A DNA stretch of 64,000 nucleotides from Anoplolepis gracilipes (GCF_047496725.1 NC_132983.1:1263501-1327500), one strand, 5' to 3'; counted from the first letter of the stretch, positions 12,421 through 26,057 are shown. Numbers and translations are program-made. Notes: generated by a model not told the origin, from the letters alone.

Positions 12421-12423
<3 letters not shown>

Positions 12424-12463
<40 letters not shown>

Positions 12464-12534
12464 TTATATTATATATACCTCTATGTATCTTTATATTTAT
12501 CTAAATACTTGTATACACACACACACACACACAC
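12424..12534 (+). repeat. TA then CA microsatellites
   Basis: TA units at 12424-12455, decayed TA/TTTA sequence, then CA units at 12514-12534. Confidence 0.9.
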
Positions 12535-13810
12535 AAACATAAAACCCACATACATGCTCAAAGAACACGAGAAGAAGCACAGGTTTTTTTTTTCGATGTG
12601 GTGTGACTAGCGCTGCGTTTTTATTTTTGTCACGGCAAAGCTCCCTCTCAAAGAGTCCACGGAGACCATTTTTCGGCGGTGCAACATTTTTTTCCTCGCC
12701 TCGCGAAAGAAATTCGCGGGTCACCACCGATCACAGTTGTCGCTCGTAAAAAATCGCGCCCGACGAGTCCTTTGGCGAGTTTTTTTTTCTTTCTTTTTTT
12801 TTTTTTTTTTTTTATGTAGGAAATTGCGCGTTCGCTCGTCGACGAAGGAGAAGGAAGAAGGTGGTCGCCGCGAAGCGGGGAAATGAGAAACGGTTGAAAA
12901 ATGCCGGATACGCTGATTGCGGTAATAATAATGGCCGGTTGCTTCGGCCAGCGTAGCGGCGCCGGCGGCGTGGTAAAAATCCCAATTCCGGGAACAATGG
13001 CCCCCGGCTTCGCGGCATGGAAGCCCGCTAATTGAATCGACTTACGACACACACACGCACACCAGAAAGTCTCTCGAAAAAGAAGCCAGACCCGAGCATC
13101 CGCGGCTCCTCGGGAAAATCGCCCCGTGAGAAGGCCGCGAAAAGTGACGTTTTCGCAACCGGGAACTGTCAGAAGCGAGAAGCGGTGCCTGAGAAGAAGA
13201 GAGGAATAATCGTTTGAGCAATATACCTCAGACACACGGGATTGGCAAATATCCTCTTTTGCATGCGACCAGGAGGGGAGAAAACAGAGTCATCAAGAAT
13301 ATGAAAACAGAAGAAGCAGAGGAGTCCCGTTAGCTTCGAGAGGATCACGACGGGCAATTAGCGGAGGAAGAAAGAGACGAAGGAGAAAGAGAGAGAGAGA
13401 GAGAGAGAGAGAAAGGTAGTCGACGAGATTTGTGACGGAACGTCGCTTCCCTCGTACTGAATCATAACTCGGCCGTTGATGACAGAAGTGGCACGGGACA
13501 AGCGGCCGTTTCCTTCCGCCTCCGATCCTCTTTCGCGCTCCAACGACCACCGGTACCTCCCGGGCACCGAAATACCCTCGCCCGTTATTGTTTCTGCGAT
13601 CGACAATAGGGTACAACCGCCGCGGTAAACGCTTACGAGGGAATTTCCTTTTTAGCGCGCACGGATCTTTTATCTCGGCAAAAAGTACTCGATATGGTAC
13701 TCAAATCAAAGTATATTTTTTTTAATATACTTTATTCATCTTATTTTATGTATTATCAAATACATTGAATTATAATTAAATATATTTTATTTCATTCATT
13801 TTATTTAACT

Positions 13811-14131
13811 TATTTTATATATTATTAAATATTTTATTTAATTATTTAATAAAGTTAATAGTGAGTACGTGAAGTAATGTTAGATGTGATGAAAAAAAAA
13901 TCAAAAAATATATTTCTATTCTTCTTATTATATATCGAGAAAAATGACAAGATTTTTAAATACTTTTCTCCCCTTATTTTATATATTATTAAATATTTTA
14001 TTTAATTATTTAATAGAAAAATTATAAGACGGTACGTGAAATAATGTTAGATATGATGAAGAAAAATTAAAAAATATATTTCTATTCTTCCTTTATATAT
14101 TCCGTTATATATCGAGAAAAATGACAAGATG
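13811..14131 (+). repeat. 164-bp tandem duplication
   Basis: Two adjacent units (13811-13974 and 13975-14131). Both contain tattttatatattattaaat, gtacgtgaa(g/a)taatgttaga, atatatttctattctt and tatatcgagaaaaatgacaa. AT-rich and non-coding. Confidence 0.8.
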
Positions 14132-15181
14132 GAAAATAACACTAAATTTCGTTTCCGAGGAAATGTTGTCGTAACACGGGGTACCTTTACGTTTCATCAG
14201 GTGTTTCGTGTGGTAATCCGGAATGTTTCGGGAAAAATCGAAACGGAAGCGCAAGTTTAACGAGCGCTTTGTTGCATGCTCGACGTTAAGGTCGGAGGTG
14301 ACGCCGAAAACGCTCGCTTTTAGGGGTGAAATCGGCCGTTTTACCGTCACCTTTTGACACGAGAACTATATTTCGAGTTTGACGCAAATGACGAGCGTCA
14401 CGTCGGTGTTTTTCGTGGCCTGATATCCATCGCCGGAAATTGTCCGCCTGTTTCATCGAATCGATAGCAGTCGGGAGGTATCGGCGTAAGGAAAAATACA
14501 CGCATTGTATTGGAAATTACCGTCGACCATGACGTACGAAGCGGTCATTAATCAATCGATGATAAATAAATTGGTGAGAAATCCAAAGAAAATGCAACTG
14601 GAAAAAATACAATATAAAAATGAGAAAATTTTATTTTATTCCTTTGGAGACTAAATGGGAAAGAAACTCTCCCCTTTTTTAATACAAAATAGAAAAGTAC
14701 AAAATAGAAAAAATAACATCGCTAGAAAAGGAGATAAAATTACTAAGAAAGATAATTAACAACAAGAATGAAATAATAAAAGAGAATAAAGGAAGAAAGG
14801 ATAAAATTCATATTTGAAATTAATGTACAAGATTTATTGAAAATGAATTTAAAATTGAAGATGCACGATGATTTAATCGGGAATCAGTGTCGTCGAAATC
14901 GAATCAGAAAGCAAGGAGGAGGACTCGAGATTGATCGTCGCTCGGTTATCGTCGACACGAGGGATCAGGAGCATCGACGACGCTCATCGTTATCACCCCC
15001 CGGAATCTGGCGGCAGTCGATAAGACCGAAATCGAATTAAGGCACCGAGGCAGCGGGAGTCCTCGGGAACGAGTCCTTCCAATTAGTTCCGGGATCGATC
15101 CGGCTACCGAAATTGGGCGAGCGTTAAAACCTCGGTCGGATCCGGTTAACGTCTCTCACGCTAGGATCTCGTTTGCCAGAA

Positions 15182-15206
15182 GAGTCTTACGTTTCACGTA
15201 AGACTC
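15182..15206. other. Perfect 10-bp hairpin
   Basis: GAGTCTTACG, loop TTTCA, CGTAAGACTC. It lies in unique CpG-rich sequence of the first intron. Function unknown. Confidence 0.6.
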
Positions 15207-15473
15207 GGCGAGAGATCCGTTATGGAATCATCTGCATACACACAGGGTGGGACTCGCAAACGAGCCGCTCGCGTGTCGGCAATTATTATATACGTGCGAC
15301 CTACGTGCGCCGGAATTATCCCGCCGCCGTCAAATTTAAATCGAGGTCGGGTCATTAATCAGCGATGCGCGGTTCAATCGATATCGCGATCATCCGACGC
15401 CTTTTTCGGAATTAACGTCGTATTTAAATGCTACATCTCCTTTGAAGACGCCGCGTTTCTTTAAATACTAGGT

Positions 15474-15807
15474 CAGGCTGTCTACTCCCTGGATTTTTAC
15501 ATCTGGAAAAATCAGGAAATTGTCGTGAAATTTTATTGGAATTCAGGAAATTTTGCTCTTTGTATATTCTAGCAGTTGACAATCTGTCAAGTTGTGAATT
15601 ATATGTTTAAAATATATATATATATTTAGTACATGTTTTTTTATTGTAATTTTTAATAATTAATAAATTATTGTAACTTGTGATAAAAAAATAAAAATAA
15701 AGACTATTTCAGTTTTCTTTTTCATATTAGTGAAAAAATTGGGAAACATATGCAAATAAAAAAATTGGAAAGTATTTTTTGATAAGAATATTTGAGTAGA
15801 CACCCTG
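15474..15807 (+). repeat. Family A terminal-inverted-repeat element, shortened
   Basis: A 334-bp copy with ends CAGGCTGTCTACTC and GAGTAGACACCCTG. TAGG lies one base outside both ends, which may be a target duplication. The internal part is shorter than in the 440-530 bp copies. Confidence 0.75.
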
Positions 15808-16321
15808 TTAGGCGTACCTTGTAACACGAATTGCATTATTAACTTTCTAACGATGATCGAAACACACGTACCTACGTAAGCGACGGAAAAATATCGACGA
15901 CAGATCTGATTAGCGCCAAAGGACTCGCAATCCTAATAGGTAGGTAGTCGGAGGGCGGATTTTACGAGCATCGTTAAGATCAGCGGAATGGCCGCTGGAA
16001 CGATATACCGATTTACTTTTACGTCGCGAATCGCGCTCGATCGTATAATCGCGAGCAAGCAATCGGCAATTCGGTCGCCAACGGAACGGCTCTCGACGAC
16101 GACGCAGCTTAATAGTGATCCTTTTCAGTATAGTGGCCGATAAACTCTCTCTCTCGGCCCCGCGGAGGACGCAGCTCGGAGGACGATTCGAGAGACGTGC
16201 ATTTCGGCAGAAGCGATCCTTTCCCTTCGCCTCTCCTTTTCTTGTCGCGAGGATCCAAATTTTTCTCTCCCGTCGCGAGAATTGAAAGATTCTCGGGATA
16301 TTTGACAGCGTGAGAAATTTC

Positions 16322-16522
16322 CTGTAAAGATTCATATTTTTTCTGAATTTTCAGATCAGTGTCTGAAAGTAATTTCGGATAATCTGTCTTAATCTTTAAA
16401 GTCATTTTTCTGAAAATTTAGAAGAATGTTTGAAACTTTAGACACACTCTTCCGAAAATTCGTACAGCGTGTCTGTAAGAAAACTTCAGACATGTCTGAA
16501 GTTTCGCAATTATTTTTGACAG
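16322..16522 (+). repeat. Family B palindromic TCAGACA repeat
   Basis: Carries the ordered landmarks tctgaattttcagatcagtg, ctgaaagtaatttcggata, tctgtcttaatc, catttttctgaaaattta, agaagaatgt and tctgtaagaaaacttcaga. No coding potential; non-autonomous, MITE-like. Confidence 0.7.
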
Positions 16523-17227
16523 ATCAAATTGGATACCTTCTTCCTGTCACTTGGTTAATGACAGAAACAAAGAATCGCGAAGGAGAAATCCCATCCCTAT
16601 CTTGTTCCACTTAAATATTCGCTCCCTTGTCTCACGATGTCCTTGGGACTAACCAACCGCACTTGTAACGTAAGTTCGATCCGTGAATCCTACAAAAGTC
16701 CATGGTCTTAAAGAGACTCTGCTTTTGCTCTGGTAATCGCTTGGTATGGTTTGTCTGCAACTGCATGCGAATTTTCTCTCACGAGTCACCCGACTGTTTG
16801 CAAATCTTTTCGCGAACGCACGTTGATCCGTCGAAGTTGATTTTACATTTCCACGCTTTTATATAAACTTTATACAGCAATGAAAAAAAAATCATACTTT
16901 ATTGATATCAGAAAAAATGCAGAAAATTGTGAAAATAAAAGATACAAAGTAAATTAAAAGGATACGTGTATTGTAAAAGAATGGCATCCTCGTCGGAATT
17001 AAAATTTTTAAGAATATATTCGCGACGTTTCACGTGATATAAAAGATGGACGGGAGTGCCTTCTTCGGGCGATCAACGTGCTTTCGAGTTCGCGCGAGAA
17101 ACATCGAGGATCGAGTTGGAAAGCGACTTTCGGCGATTCGATCTGGCGTTTCGCGCGCGAACGAGTTACATATGTCTGGATCCGAAATAACGTGACTTTT
17201 GTTCCGTCGGGATGGGAATCCCGGTAG

Positions 17228-17373
17228 AGGGTCGCGAGTGCGTGAATTGCGGCGCTACTTCGACACCGCTCTGGAGACGGGACGGCACCGGCCACTACCT
17301 CTGCAACGCCTGCGGGCTATATTACAAGATGAACGGTCAGAATCGACCCCTCATCAAGCCGAAACGACGCCTG
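17228..17373 (+). CDS. grn: grain N-terminal GATA zinc-finger exon
   Basis: A 146-bp exon. The acceptor is gtag at 17224-17227 and the donor is ctg|gtaagt at 17374. The two bases AG complete the codon left by the previous exon, giving ...TSA-E-GRECVNC. The finger is C-X2-C-X17-C-X2-C: Cys at 415 and 418, then 436 and 439 in running numbering. It contains the hallmark TPLWRRD and LCNACGLYYKMNG. It ends NRPLIKPKRRL exactly at a codon boundary. In GATA1/2/3 proteins the N-finger stabilises binding at palindromic GATA sites and binds Friend-of-GATA cofactors; that role is family knowledge. The exon boundaries and length match what I recall for vertebrate GATA1/2/3 exon 4. An alternative acceptor two bases downstream (gtagag) would break the reading frame, so it was rejected. 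GATSTPLW and the GQNRPL spacing favour grain over pannier (GAISTPLW) and serpent. Confidence 0.95.
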
Positions 17374-17674
17374 GTAAGTACCTAAGCTGCGTTACTTTAC
17401 CTACGATTACCATACTTGTGCGAGCAGACAACGTAACTTGCTGAAAGCGATCGATTAAAATATTATACGATGGAGAAAAATAGCCATCTTTAAGTAGATT
17501 ACGGTCTTATCCTTTCACGTTTAAGGAAGATTGCTATTTTATATAAAATTTACATCTTACTGAGGCTAGCTTCATAGGACATGTGCTGAAAAATGACGAG
17601 GAAATATTTGACATTTCGCGTAGTTAAATCTAATGTGACACGTATCGAGGGAATTTTATATATCGATAATATTG

Positions 17675-17849
17675 TCAAAAATTGCCCAAGGTATCGGACA
17701 CATTTTTGTCTAAATTTCCTGGGTATTTTAAAATAATTTCAAGTTCAGAGTTTTTCTGAAAGTTCAGAAAAATGTATTTTTATAAGAATATTTTATTTAG
17801 AATTTTATTTTCTAAGGAATATTCTATATTACAAGCAAAATTTATTTTG

Positions 17850-17884
<35 letters not shown>

Positions 17885-18118
17885 GCTTATTTATTTATTT
17901 TATTTATAGATCCTCTTAAATGGAATTAACGTATCATTTATTGTAAAAACTTGTCTAAGAATTTGGACAGATTTTTGTCTGAATTTTCAGACTAAATGAA
18001 ACTGACAGTATAATTTCAGATAATTTGTCTTAATTATTAGAGTCGTTTTTCTGAAAGTTTAGAAGAATCTGAAACTTCAGACACTTCAAAAAATTCTGAC
18101 AGTGTGCCTTGAAAACAA
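17675..18118 (+). repeat. Family B repeat, compound copy
   Basis: Two partial copies separated by a TA-rich stretch. The first starts tgtcaaaaattgcccaagg. The second (about 17940-18118) starts ttgtaaaaacttgtctaag and contains tctgtctgaattttcaga-like and gaaagtttagaagaat segments. It lies 300 bp inside the large intron. Confidence 0.65.
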
Positions 18119-18654
18119 CTTTGTCGGGAAATTAATTTGATGTTTTAATGTAAAAAAAGAAAAAATATTACGTCCATCTATTAAATACAGATGGATGTAT
18201 TCGTAAAAATGCGTCCTTGATCGTTTCCTTCGTACAAGCGAGATACACATACTTAATTAGCGGAGAGAGAGAAGCCGAGTTATGCGTTTCTCGCGCCGTA
18301 GTAATCAGAATGCAAGATAAAACAAGGCCAAGTTAATTTCCTGTACCCGCTGATTAATACCGCGTGTGCGCTCCGCTCTTCTCTCCGTTGTATGATTAGC
18401 AACTCTATATCGCCCCGATGACGGCGGGTCGAATGATTTTCGTCGTGTGTGGAGAATCTTATGTATTGGAGAACGCGCCTCCGTTAACGAGAACATTCCG
18501 GGGAACACCTTAGTCACGTCGACGGTGAGATCTTCACGGTCTAATCAATTCAAATTGATTGTTTCGAAGGATGCGAGGCCCGAGTGAATTCTTTCCATTG
18601 CGCTTGCAATCTTATTTTTACATCAGACAATTATGAGATATATTTTAAAATGTC

Positions 18655-18890
18655 ACTATACTAGGAAAAAAATTGCCTAACAATTCAGACACATGTTTGC
18701 CATTTTTGACACTTTATTTTTTTACAGTGTAATCGAAACAGCCATTGATTCTACCGTGACATTGTAAAAAATGACTGAAGTTTTTTCTTACAGACACACT
18801 GCCTAACTTGAATTTTCAGAATTTTGATTTTTCCAAAAAATGACTGTAATAATTAAGATAGATTGTGTGAAATTACTGTCAGCCATGTAA
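18655..18890 (+). repeat. Family B repeat, rearranged copy
   Basis: Starts aaaaaattgcctaacaattc and contains ttcttacagacacactgcc in the inverted sense, so modules from both ends are present in altered order. Confidence 0.55.
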
Positions 18891-19126
18891 GTCTGGAAAT
18901 TAAAAAATAATAAAAAATATTAAATTATAGAATAAATAATTGCATGTTAAAAAAAAAACATATTATTAAAATAAAATTAAAAATAAGAAAAAATTAAAAG
19001 AATATAATTTTTATATACTTTTAGTTATCAAATCAAAACGTATCTGAATTTTTAGACAATTTTCTACAGTGGATGATCTACGTTGATTCTATCAAAGAGG
19101 TCCCTAAACTGTATATATAATAAATA

Positions 19127-19130
<4 letters not shown>

Positions 19131-19166
<36 letters not shown>
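19131..19166 (+). repeat. TA microsatellite
   Basis: About 18 TA units in the large intron. Confidence 0.95.
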
Positions 19167-19169
<3 letters not shown>

Positions 19170-20091
19170 ACTAAATTTATCTAACTAAATTTTTTTTCTT
19201 ATGAAGTAGACATTTCTTTTGACAAATGGGATATCTTGATAAAATGAGACTCGGATCGTTTTCAGGAGCGTGTTTTCAATCATAGAGTGCGAAGTTTTGT
19301 GCAGAGACACATATATCGGGACTCCGTCGCACGATCGATATCACGTGAAAACGGTAGTCGTGGAGGTTTCGTGCGATCGGCTCGTAGAATTCGTGTGAAC
19401 TCGATCTATTTTTGGCGACTCGGCTTGGCACCTATGTAGATGGAGCAGGCTCGTCCGAAGTACCGATGCGGAAACTCGATACCGTCGGCCGGCCCTGCTC
19501 TTCCTCCTTCCTTAAGTTGTCGTTTCGGACTCTCCTCCCGGACTGCGATTCGATCTGGCTAAACACTCACGAGAATTCGCGGAATCGATCACGAAACGCG
19601 ACCGAAACGTCTGCTTTATGGCTTACATTCCCCGTCCCTCCATAATCGCGTAATACGGCAGGATTGAATTTCTTTTTCCTTTATATCGTATACATAGTGT
19701 GTCTTGAAACACACGTTATTTTAGGCACTCAAATCTTTTGTCAAATCAATTGACAATACAAAGTTAATCCTTGTAGGTCGCACTTTTTTTCCCTCTGCTC
19801 TTGGTCGCAATTTTAGCAGTCTCAAAGTGCTCGAAAAAAAATCTACAAAAATTTTTATATATTCCTTGACATTTGTAAAAAAATAATTATATGCAATAAA
19901 GATAAAAAAATTAATTTTAAACATTTTTTTTTTTTTTTAAATTGATTAAGACCTTTGAAATATTTTATTGTTAAAAAGGATTAATTTAATATTTTCCCAT
20001 GTGATTTAAAAATATTAGCAGAATAAAAACGAACGAGATTTCGACGGAGAATTTTCCGCATTAAATCTTGATGGGATTCATCGAAAGTATA

Positions 20092-20094
<3 letters not shown>

Positions 20095-20128
<34 letters not shown>
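20095..20128 (+). repeat. GA microsatellite
   Basis: About 17 GA units. Confidence 0.95.
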
Positions 20129-20133
<5 letters not shown>

Positions 20134-20799
20134 AAAGATCAATTAGACGTTTAAATGTTGCACTTTCGCGCGGGCGTCAACCCTCCGCCTCTCTCGCTCC
20201 AGATCTCGTCTCGTCAACAAGAACGAAATGCAACGGATTGCAACGAACGCGTTGCATCGCGTTTTCACTATCCCTCTCGTCGTTGCGAGACTTTCTCCTT
20301 TCGGTGCGCGATAGAGCAAGGTTGATGGATTCAAAAGTTTTTTTCACCGGCCGGCGTCACCGTGAGTAATTATATGCCACGCGTTAATTGACCAAGTTGT
20401 ACAAAACAGCAATGCAACGCCGCGTAATTTCTCGCGTTCTTTTTCTTTTTCTGCTTAATACGCATCGCGCATCGCTCGCCTTCGTGAAACGCGCCGTGAT
20501 TTTGCTCGATCTTTTACAGAGGAAAGTTCGTTTCGCCGAATGTTCGATCAAAAACTTTGACTGTCATATAAATCTCTGATTATATGATATATATGATTAT
20601 ATACACATACATATATATATGCAGGTGTTAAAATTCTCTCAGTTTTATTATAAGAGTGTAAATATTAAATTAATTACAACAGAATATTGCCATAATTTTT
20701 AGATGAATCAAGGAAAAAATAGCAAATATATTGTAGTTATTTATTTATAACAATTATATATTTAAAAAATATAAAAAGAATGAGAGAAGATCTTGAAAA

Positions 20800-20876
20800 C
20801 AACGCATTTCTGGAAATTTTTTCAAAGGAATTTATTTTTTAACGAATATACGAATAATATATAGGACACTCTGTAG
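20800..20876 (-). repeat. CAGAGTGTCC-end repeat, fragment in reverse
   Basis: Ends ATATAGGACACTCTG at 20862-20876, the reverse complement of the end at 50871. The adjacent gcatttctggaaattttttc and ttattttttaacg segments also match that element in reverse. Confidence 0.55.
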
Positions 20877-20939
20877 GTGCATGTATTTCTCTTTTTTCGA
20901 TGGAAATATTTAATTTGAAAGAGAGTCGAAATTTGTCAA

Positions 20940-20968
20940 TCGAATCGAATCGAATCGAATCGAATCGA
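20940..20968 (+). repeat. TCGAA pentanucleotide repeat
   Basis: Five to six tandem TCGAA units. Confidence 0.9.
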
Positions 20969-21276
20969 TCATTAGAGCGTCGGAGGACATTTTCTACGCC
21001 CGCAATTTGTCCACCCCTCGCTGATTAAACAGAGACAATCGTTTCGCGCGTTCGCCATGACGACCCGTACAAATATTATGACGCGATGATGAACCGACAC
21101 GCCCACCCATCATTCATTTGCGTGCTACGCGTGTGCGTGCGTGCGGCGTAAAAGCGCGGTCGATAGAATATGTATCGATTTAAAGCCGTGTAGAGTTTAC
21201 GCGCGACATTTACACACGTGTACTAACACATGCGGGATACCAGGCACCTTTGACACGTTCCGTAATTTCCTCGAAC

Positions 21277-21313
<37 letters not shown>

Positions 21314-22297
21314 TTATCCAAACGCCTCTTATACTTGTCCCCGCTTATTTCCGGATTAAAAATTCATGCAACTACTCGGTCGAAATTTATCCCCGATTGC
21401 TGCCTGTCCTGGTGAAATGACGGCTGGTCGTTCACGATTCTCTCTCCCCCCTCTCCCTACCTCTCCTAAACGTCGCCAAGTATGACAATAGCGGGACGTT
21501 CCACGTGGGAAAACGGTATGAAAATTGTTTGTTCATTATACGGTTCAATAAAAAAATTTGTCGAGAAAAGGATAATTATTTTTCGTAATTTCTTTTTCAC
21601 GTCAAATATACGTCAAATTCTTAAAACTCTTTATTACATCATAATTTCGAGAAGTTTACGAGTAAAATTAGGGAGAGTGGTTTCCTTTCTTTATTGAACG
21701 ACTCTGAAATGTATCATATGAGTATAAAAAAGATTAAGGAAATTAAACTTTTGTTTTTAATAAAGTGAGTAAAATGTTTTCATGGTAGTGAAAGAATAAA
21801 ATTTTCATCGAATTTTATTCTCAGAGGAAACACGATTTCTACTCGAGAGAGGGAGGGGTTTATATTCGCATATGCCTTCATCGCAATATGTCACATTTTT
21901 AGCGTCCCGTCGCGTCGATTGCGTCGAATCCGGTCACAGATGCGTCGCCGAAGAGCGGGAGCCGCCGATACGATCTGGGAAACAAAAGGCGGCCACCAGG
22001 TATACGCACGCGGGTGCGCGCGCGACCCGCCACCCCGTATATAATAAAGTCGTGGCACATATTGCCCCCTGTGTGTCCCTCTTCCTCCTTTTGTGCGTAC
22101 ATATACCCATCGAGCTACACACACACACACACACACACACACGGGAATTCCACACGCATACACGCACGCACGCACGCGTGCGCCGTGAACTTCTGCGACG
22201 ACGGCGAGTTTCGATCAGGCAGATAGCAAGGGTTGAAACCCCCTCCCTCCCGTTGCGACGTCCGCCATGTTTGATCCTTTACGAAGATAGGCCGAAC

Positions 22298-22328
<31 letters not shown>

Positions 22329-24710
22329 ACCCCTCTTTCTCGCTCCAGCCCTCCTCACTGACAGGTCGCGTTAAGGGCGGTTTACCTTTGTAACACGTGA
22401 AATGGAATGCCGCCAATCTGCCATTTCGTGAAAGAACGCGCAAAATATGGCGGAGTACGAATTAGTTTCAACATGATTCGTGGCAACAGAAATATTCGTC
22501 TGACATAATATAATTGCGAGGAATTTACATTCGCCACAATACACGTGATTATTGCTAGCACGTGGCTTATTAATATTATCTATCCAAAGAAATGCAGCCT
22601 ATCGATTCTGGAGAAATTAAATTTTCAATTCAATTCTCTATAGCAATAAAAATGGAGAAATTCATCGATTCTTGCTTTTAATATAAAATGTTTTCATAAT
22701 TTGTCATTTTTATTTCCAAATATTTATATAAATATAGCATAATAAATAAATATTAATATAACAAAATAAATATAATATAATAATATAATAAGATAAAATA
22801 AGAGAATATAATATAATAAAATAATATATATATATAATGAAAATACAATAAAAAATAATTGAAAAAACATAAATTAATATAACATATTGATATAATTGGT
22901 TCTCAACGTGAGAAAGTAATGGGACGTCGGCGTTCGCTACTGGAACCGATTCTCTCGACGACGTCGCACAAAGAGAGATGATCCTTTACTCGAAGCCGCG
23001 AGTTCTCGTAGTTGAAGGAGAAAGGAGGAAGGAGAAAGAGTAACCTTCTGGGCGCAGAGTCGCTCGTTAACGACTGTCCTACACACGCTCCCTCCCTCCC
23101 CCCGTCTCCCCATCGCGTCCTGGCGATGCTTATCTGCGCCCATGCCGTGCAACGTCGAGTTACGGTCCTCCAGGCGTTCCTGGACATTCCAGCGGAAGCT
23201 GCGGCTGCCACTGCTGCAGCCAGAAAGCAGCAACCCTCGACGAGACCCGTTAACCTTGCTTTAAAGAGGCACAAAAGGCTTGAGAACCTGGTGGACACGT
23301 CAAATGACAGTTGTCAAGTTTAAGATTGTTGAAACGATTCCACGAAGTGACGGAGTTTTTGGAAATGATTCCGAGTATCTTCGAGGAATTTCGAGAAATT
23401 ATTCCGTCTGAGAGAAGTGTCAAGTCTCGACTTCGAACTTCGCGGCGCGATTTTATCTTTTCGACTCTTCGGGTAGCCAAGATGGGGAGCGCGTCTCGGG
23501 TGCAAAGGGTTATCCTCATCGATCTCGGCGCGAGAAATGAACAGTCGAAATTGTCCGACGCATTGTTGAACCCATTGTATCTTCCTTCGTAAAATGAAAT
23601 AAAATAGAAGTTTCCTAGAAAAGCGCGCAGAGAGAGAATCTATTATTCTCCTTCGCACTCGAATAGTTACAATGGTACTTTTGAACTTTTGAATTTCCGA
23701 TGGCTTTGTGACAAAATTTGTCTTCCACTTTCCATTTCAATCTTCAAGCTAACATTTGCTTTCGTACTTTAAGCATAGTCGTATCACTTTCTGTGACAAC
23801 TAATTAATCTTTAAATTAGAAACTGTTTGTTGATTGTCTGTATGAGATATAGAGAACATAATTCTTATATAACTTAAATCAAAGTTCTTTAGACAAATTA
23901 TATAAAAATAAATTTGAGAATTAAAAACTTTTTATATAAATAAATTACAATGTAATCAATTTAAAAATTTATAATAAATAAATAAAGATAGAAGAAAAAA
24001 TTATAGGTAATTAATTAAAATTGGATTAATTAAAAAAATTTAGATAAATTAAGACAAAATAAATCCAAAAATTTAGATGAATAAAAATAGAATAAATTAT
24101 ATCGATGTTCTATAAACTAAAAAATTGAAAATAGAAAGAGAATTTCGACTCGGTCGCGAGGGAAAATATAACGTTAATCAAAAATATGTCATTATACATA
24201 TATAGTTTTACAGAAAACTCATTTTAAGACTCGCGCACACCCCGGCGTGTTATACAAAAATTAGAAAGGATTATGTGTCCCCCTTCCCGCTTTTTCCGCA
24301 GCACGCGTGAAGTAAAGACTCTCGTAGAGTAATCCCGGGCAATGACTTGGAATACGTCTTGCGCGAACTCGATTATTCCGCCGCGTGAAAGTATAATTCG
24401 CCGGCTCGTGTTTTTCGCATGCGCGCGCCGTGAAAATTTCCCTTCGCGCGTTCGCTTTTTACATAGAACCGACACACACACGCATGCACACATACACATG
24501 TGAAATGATGAAAATTTCCACGCACCCCGGGATAATTGCTCCCGTGACTCGTCGACGGTGTAACGCCTTAATTTATGCGTTATGTTCCGACAGTTCGCTT
24601 TTAGTTGTTCGCTTTTTTTTTTTTTTTTCGTTTTCCTTTCCGAGGGCGATCCTCCTTCAACGTCGCTCCCGAACCTGTTCTAGAGACCGTAGATGTTACC
24701 TCGAACAAAA

Positions 24711-25112
24711 TATCAATTTGGGATCATTGTACGTGTGTACGAAAAAAATCGTGATTACGTTCAAAATTATTTTAAAAAGTGTGACATATAAAACTTATTC
24801 ATTTTTTTTTTATTTTATTCCACATGTCAATTTATCAATTATTACATCACGATCAAGTCAGGGAAACAATTTATCAATTTGGGATTATTATGCGTGTATG
24901 AAAAAAATTGTGATTTAAAATTATTGAAAAAATGTTTCATGAAAACTATTCTAACTAAGTGTCAAACTAAATGTGTCATTTAAAAAAAATTTTAAATTAT
25001 TAAGATATTATACGTTATAATTATATAAAAAATGTATCATAAAAACTATTCGCGTTTTATGATTTTATTTCTTATGTCAATTAATTAATGATTAAATCAA
25101 AGGAACAATTTG
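24711..25112 (+). repeat. Degenerate tandem duplication, about 161-bp offset
   Basis: tatcaatttgggat(c/t)att starts at 24711 and again at 24872. The aaaaaaat(c/t)gtgatt and aaaacttattc/aaaactattc segments follow in order, and gaaacaattt/ggaacaattt closes each unit. The second unit is enlarged to about 240 bp by a partial re-duplication. Confidence 0.7.
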
Positions 25113-25416
25113 CGATTTCTTTCGCTCGCGGGGACAGGATTGGAAAAGTCGGCAAAAATCCGCCGAGAATATTTTATTTTTCATCGGCGTATGAGAGCTC
25201 GTACCCAGCTCGTGGTTCGCGGGAAGGAGGGAGAGGGGGGGGGGGTAGCAACACGGCGATTGAATTATGTACCAGATGCAAATACCGCTGTATTGTCCGG
25301 TGCCGCCGGCGTGCTCCATCCATCTTTCAGCTTCCTTGAAAATTCTGCTCATGAGATACGCGGATTTGCATCCGTTCACACTTTGAATACAACGCGTACA
25401 AACGAATTCGACACTC

Positions 25417-25633
<217 letters not shown>

Positions 25634-25952
25634 GCTCGTCTTTCTTTCTCTCTTTCTCTTTCACATTCAGAATCGATCATCGATCGAGACTCGACATCAG
25701 ACTATTCACAGAGCCATTAAACTTCTCGGGCCCGAATAATAAAATTCAGAAACAGCCGTTTACAAAATTCCCGATTAAAATGTATGTCGGAGGAACTCCT
25801 GTTACAATTGCCATATAATGAACGAGAAATCTTCGTAACATTATTTATATTAATTGATAAAAAAAACGATGCCGTAACTCGGCGAGACACGAGCGTGCAC
25901 CTCGTTTTCGAAAGGCTTTAGTATCTTTCCTGCCGGGATATAATTTCCAATC

Positions 25953-25995
<43 letters not shown>

Positions 25996-26057
25996 CGAGA
26001 GACAGACGAGCCAATTAGATGGGCGTGCGCGCGCGGACCAAACGAAATAAATTCAGC

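Larger units (their letters stand above)
10816..17227 (+). other. grn: Intron between activation-region and N-finger exons
   Basis: A 6,412-bp intron bounded by gtaagc and ccggtag. It starts with a T-rich run (10903-10925) and then a family A copy at 10951-11391. AT-rich non-coding sequence runs from 11400 to 12130. TA and CA microsatellites follow at 12424-12534. 12600-13680 is CpG-rich and unique with no gene. A 164-bp tandem duplication lies at 13811-14131. 14860-15450 is unique and CpG-rich with a perfect hairpin at 15182-15206. Another family A copy lies at 15474-15807 and a family B copy at about 16322-16522. Confidence 0.85.

Noticed and set aside
22903..23323. Overlapping 100-130 codon frames in a GC-rich block, considered as a nested gene
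   Set aside because: No recognisable domain, no splice partners, and similar length in several frames as expected for stop-poor GC-rich sequence.
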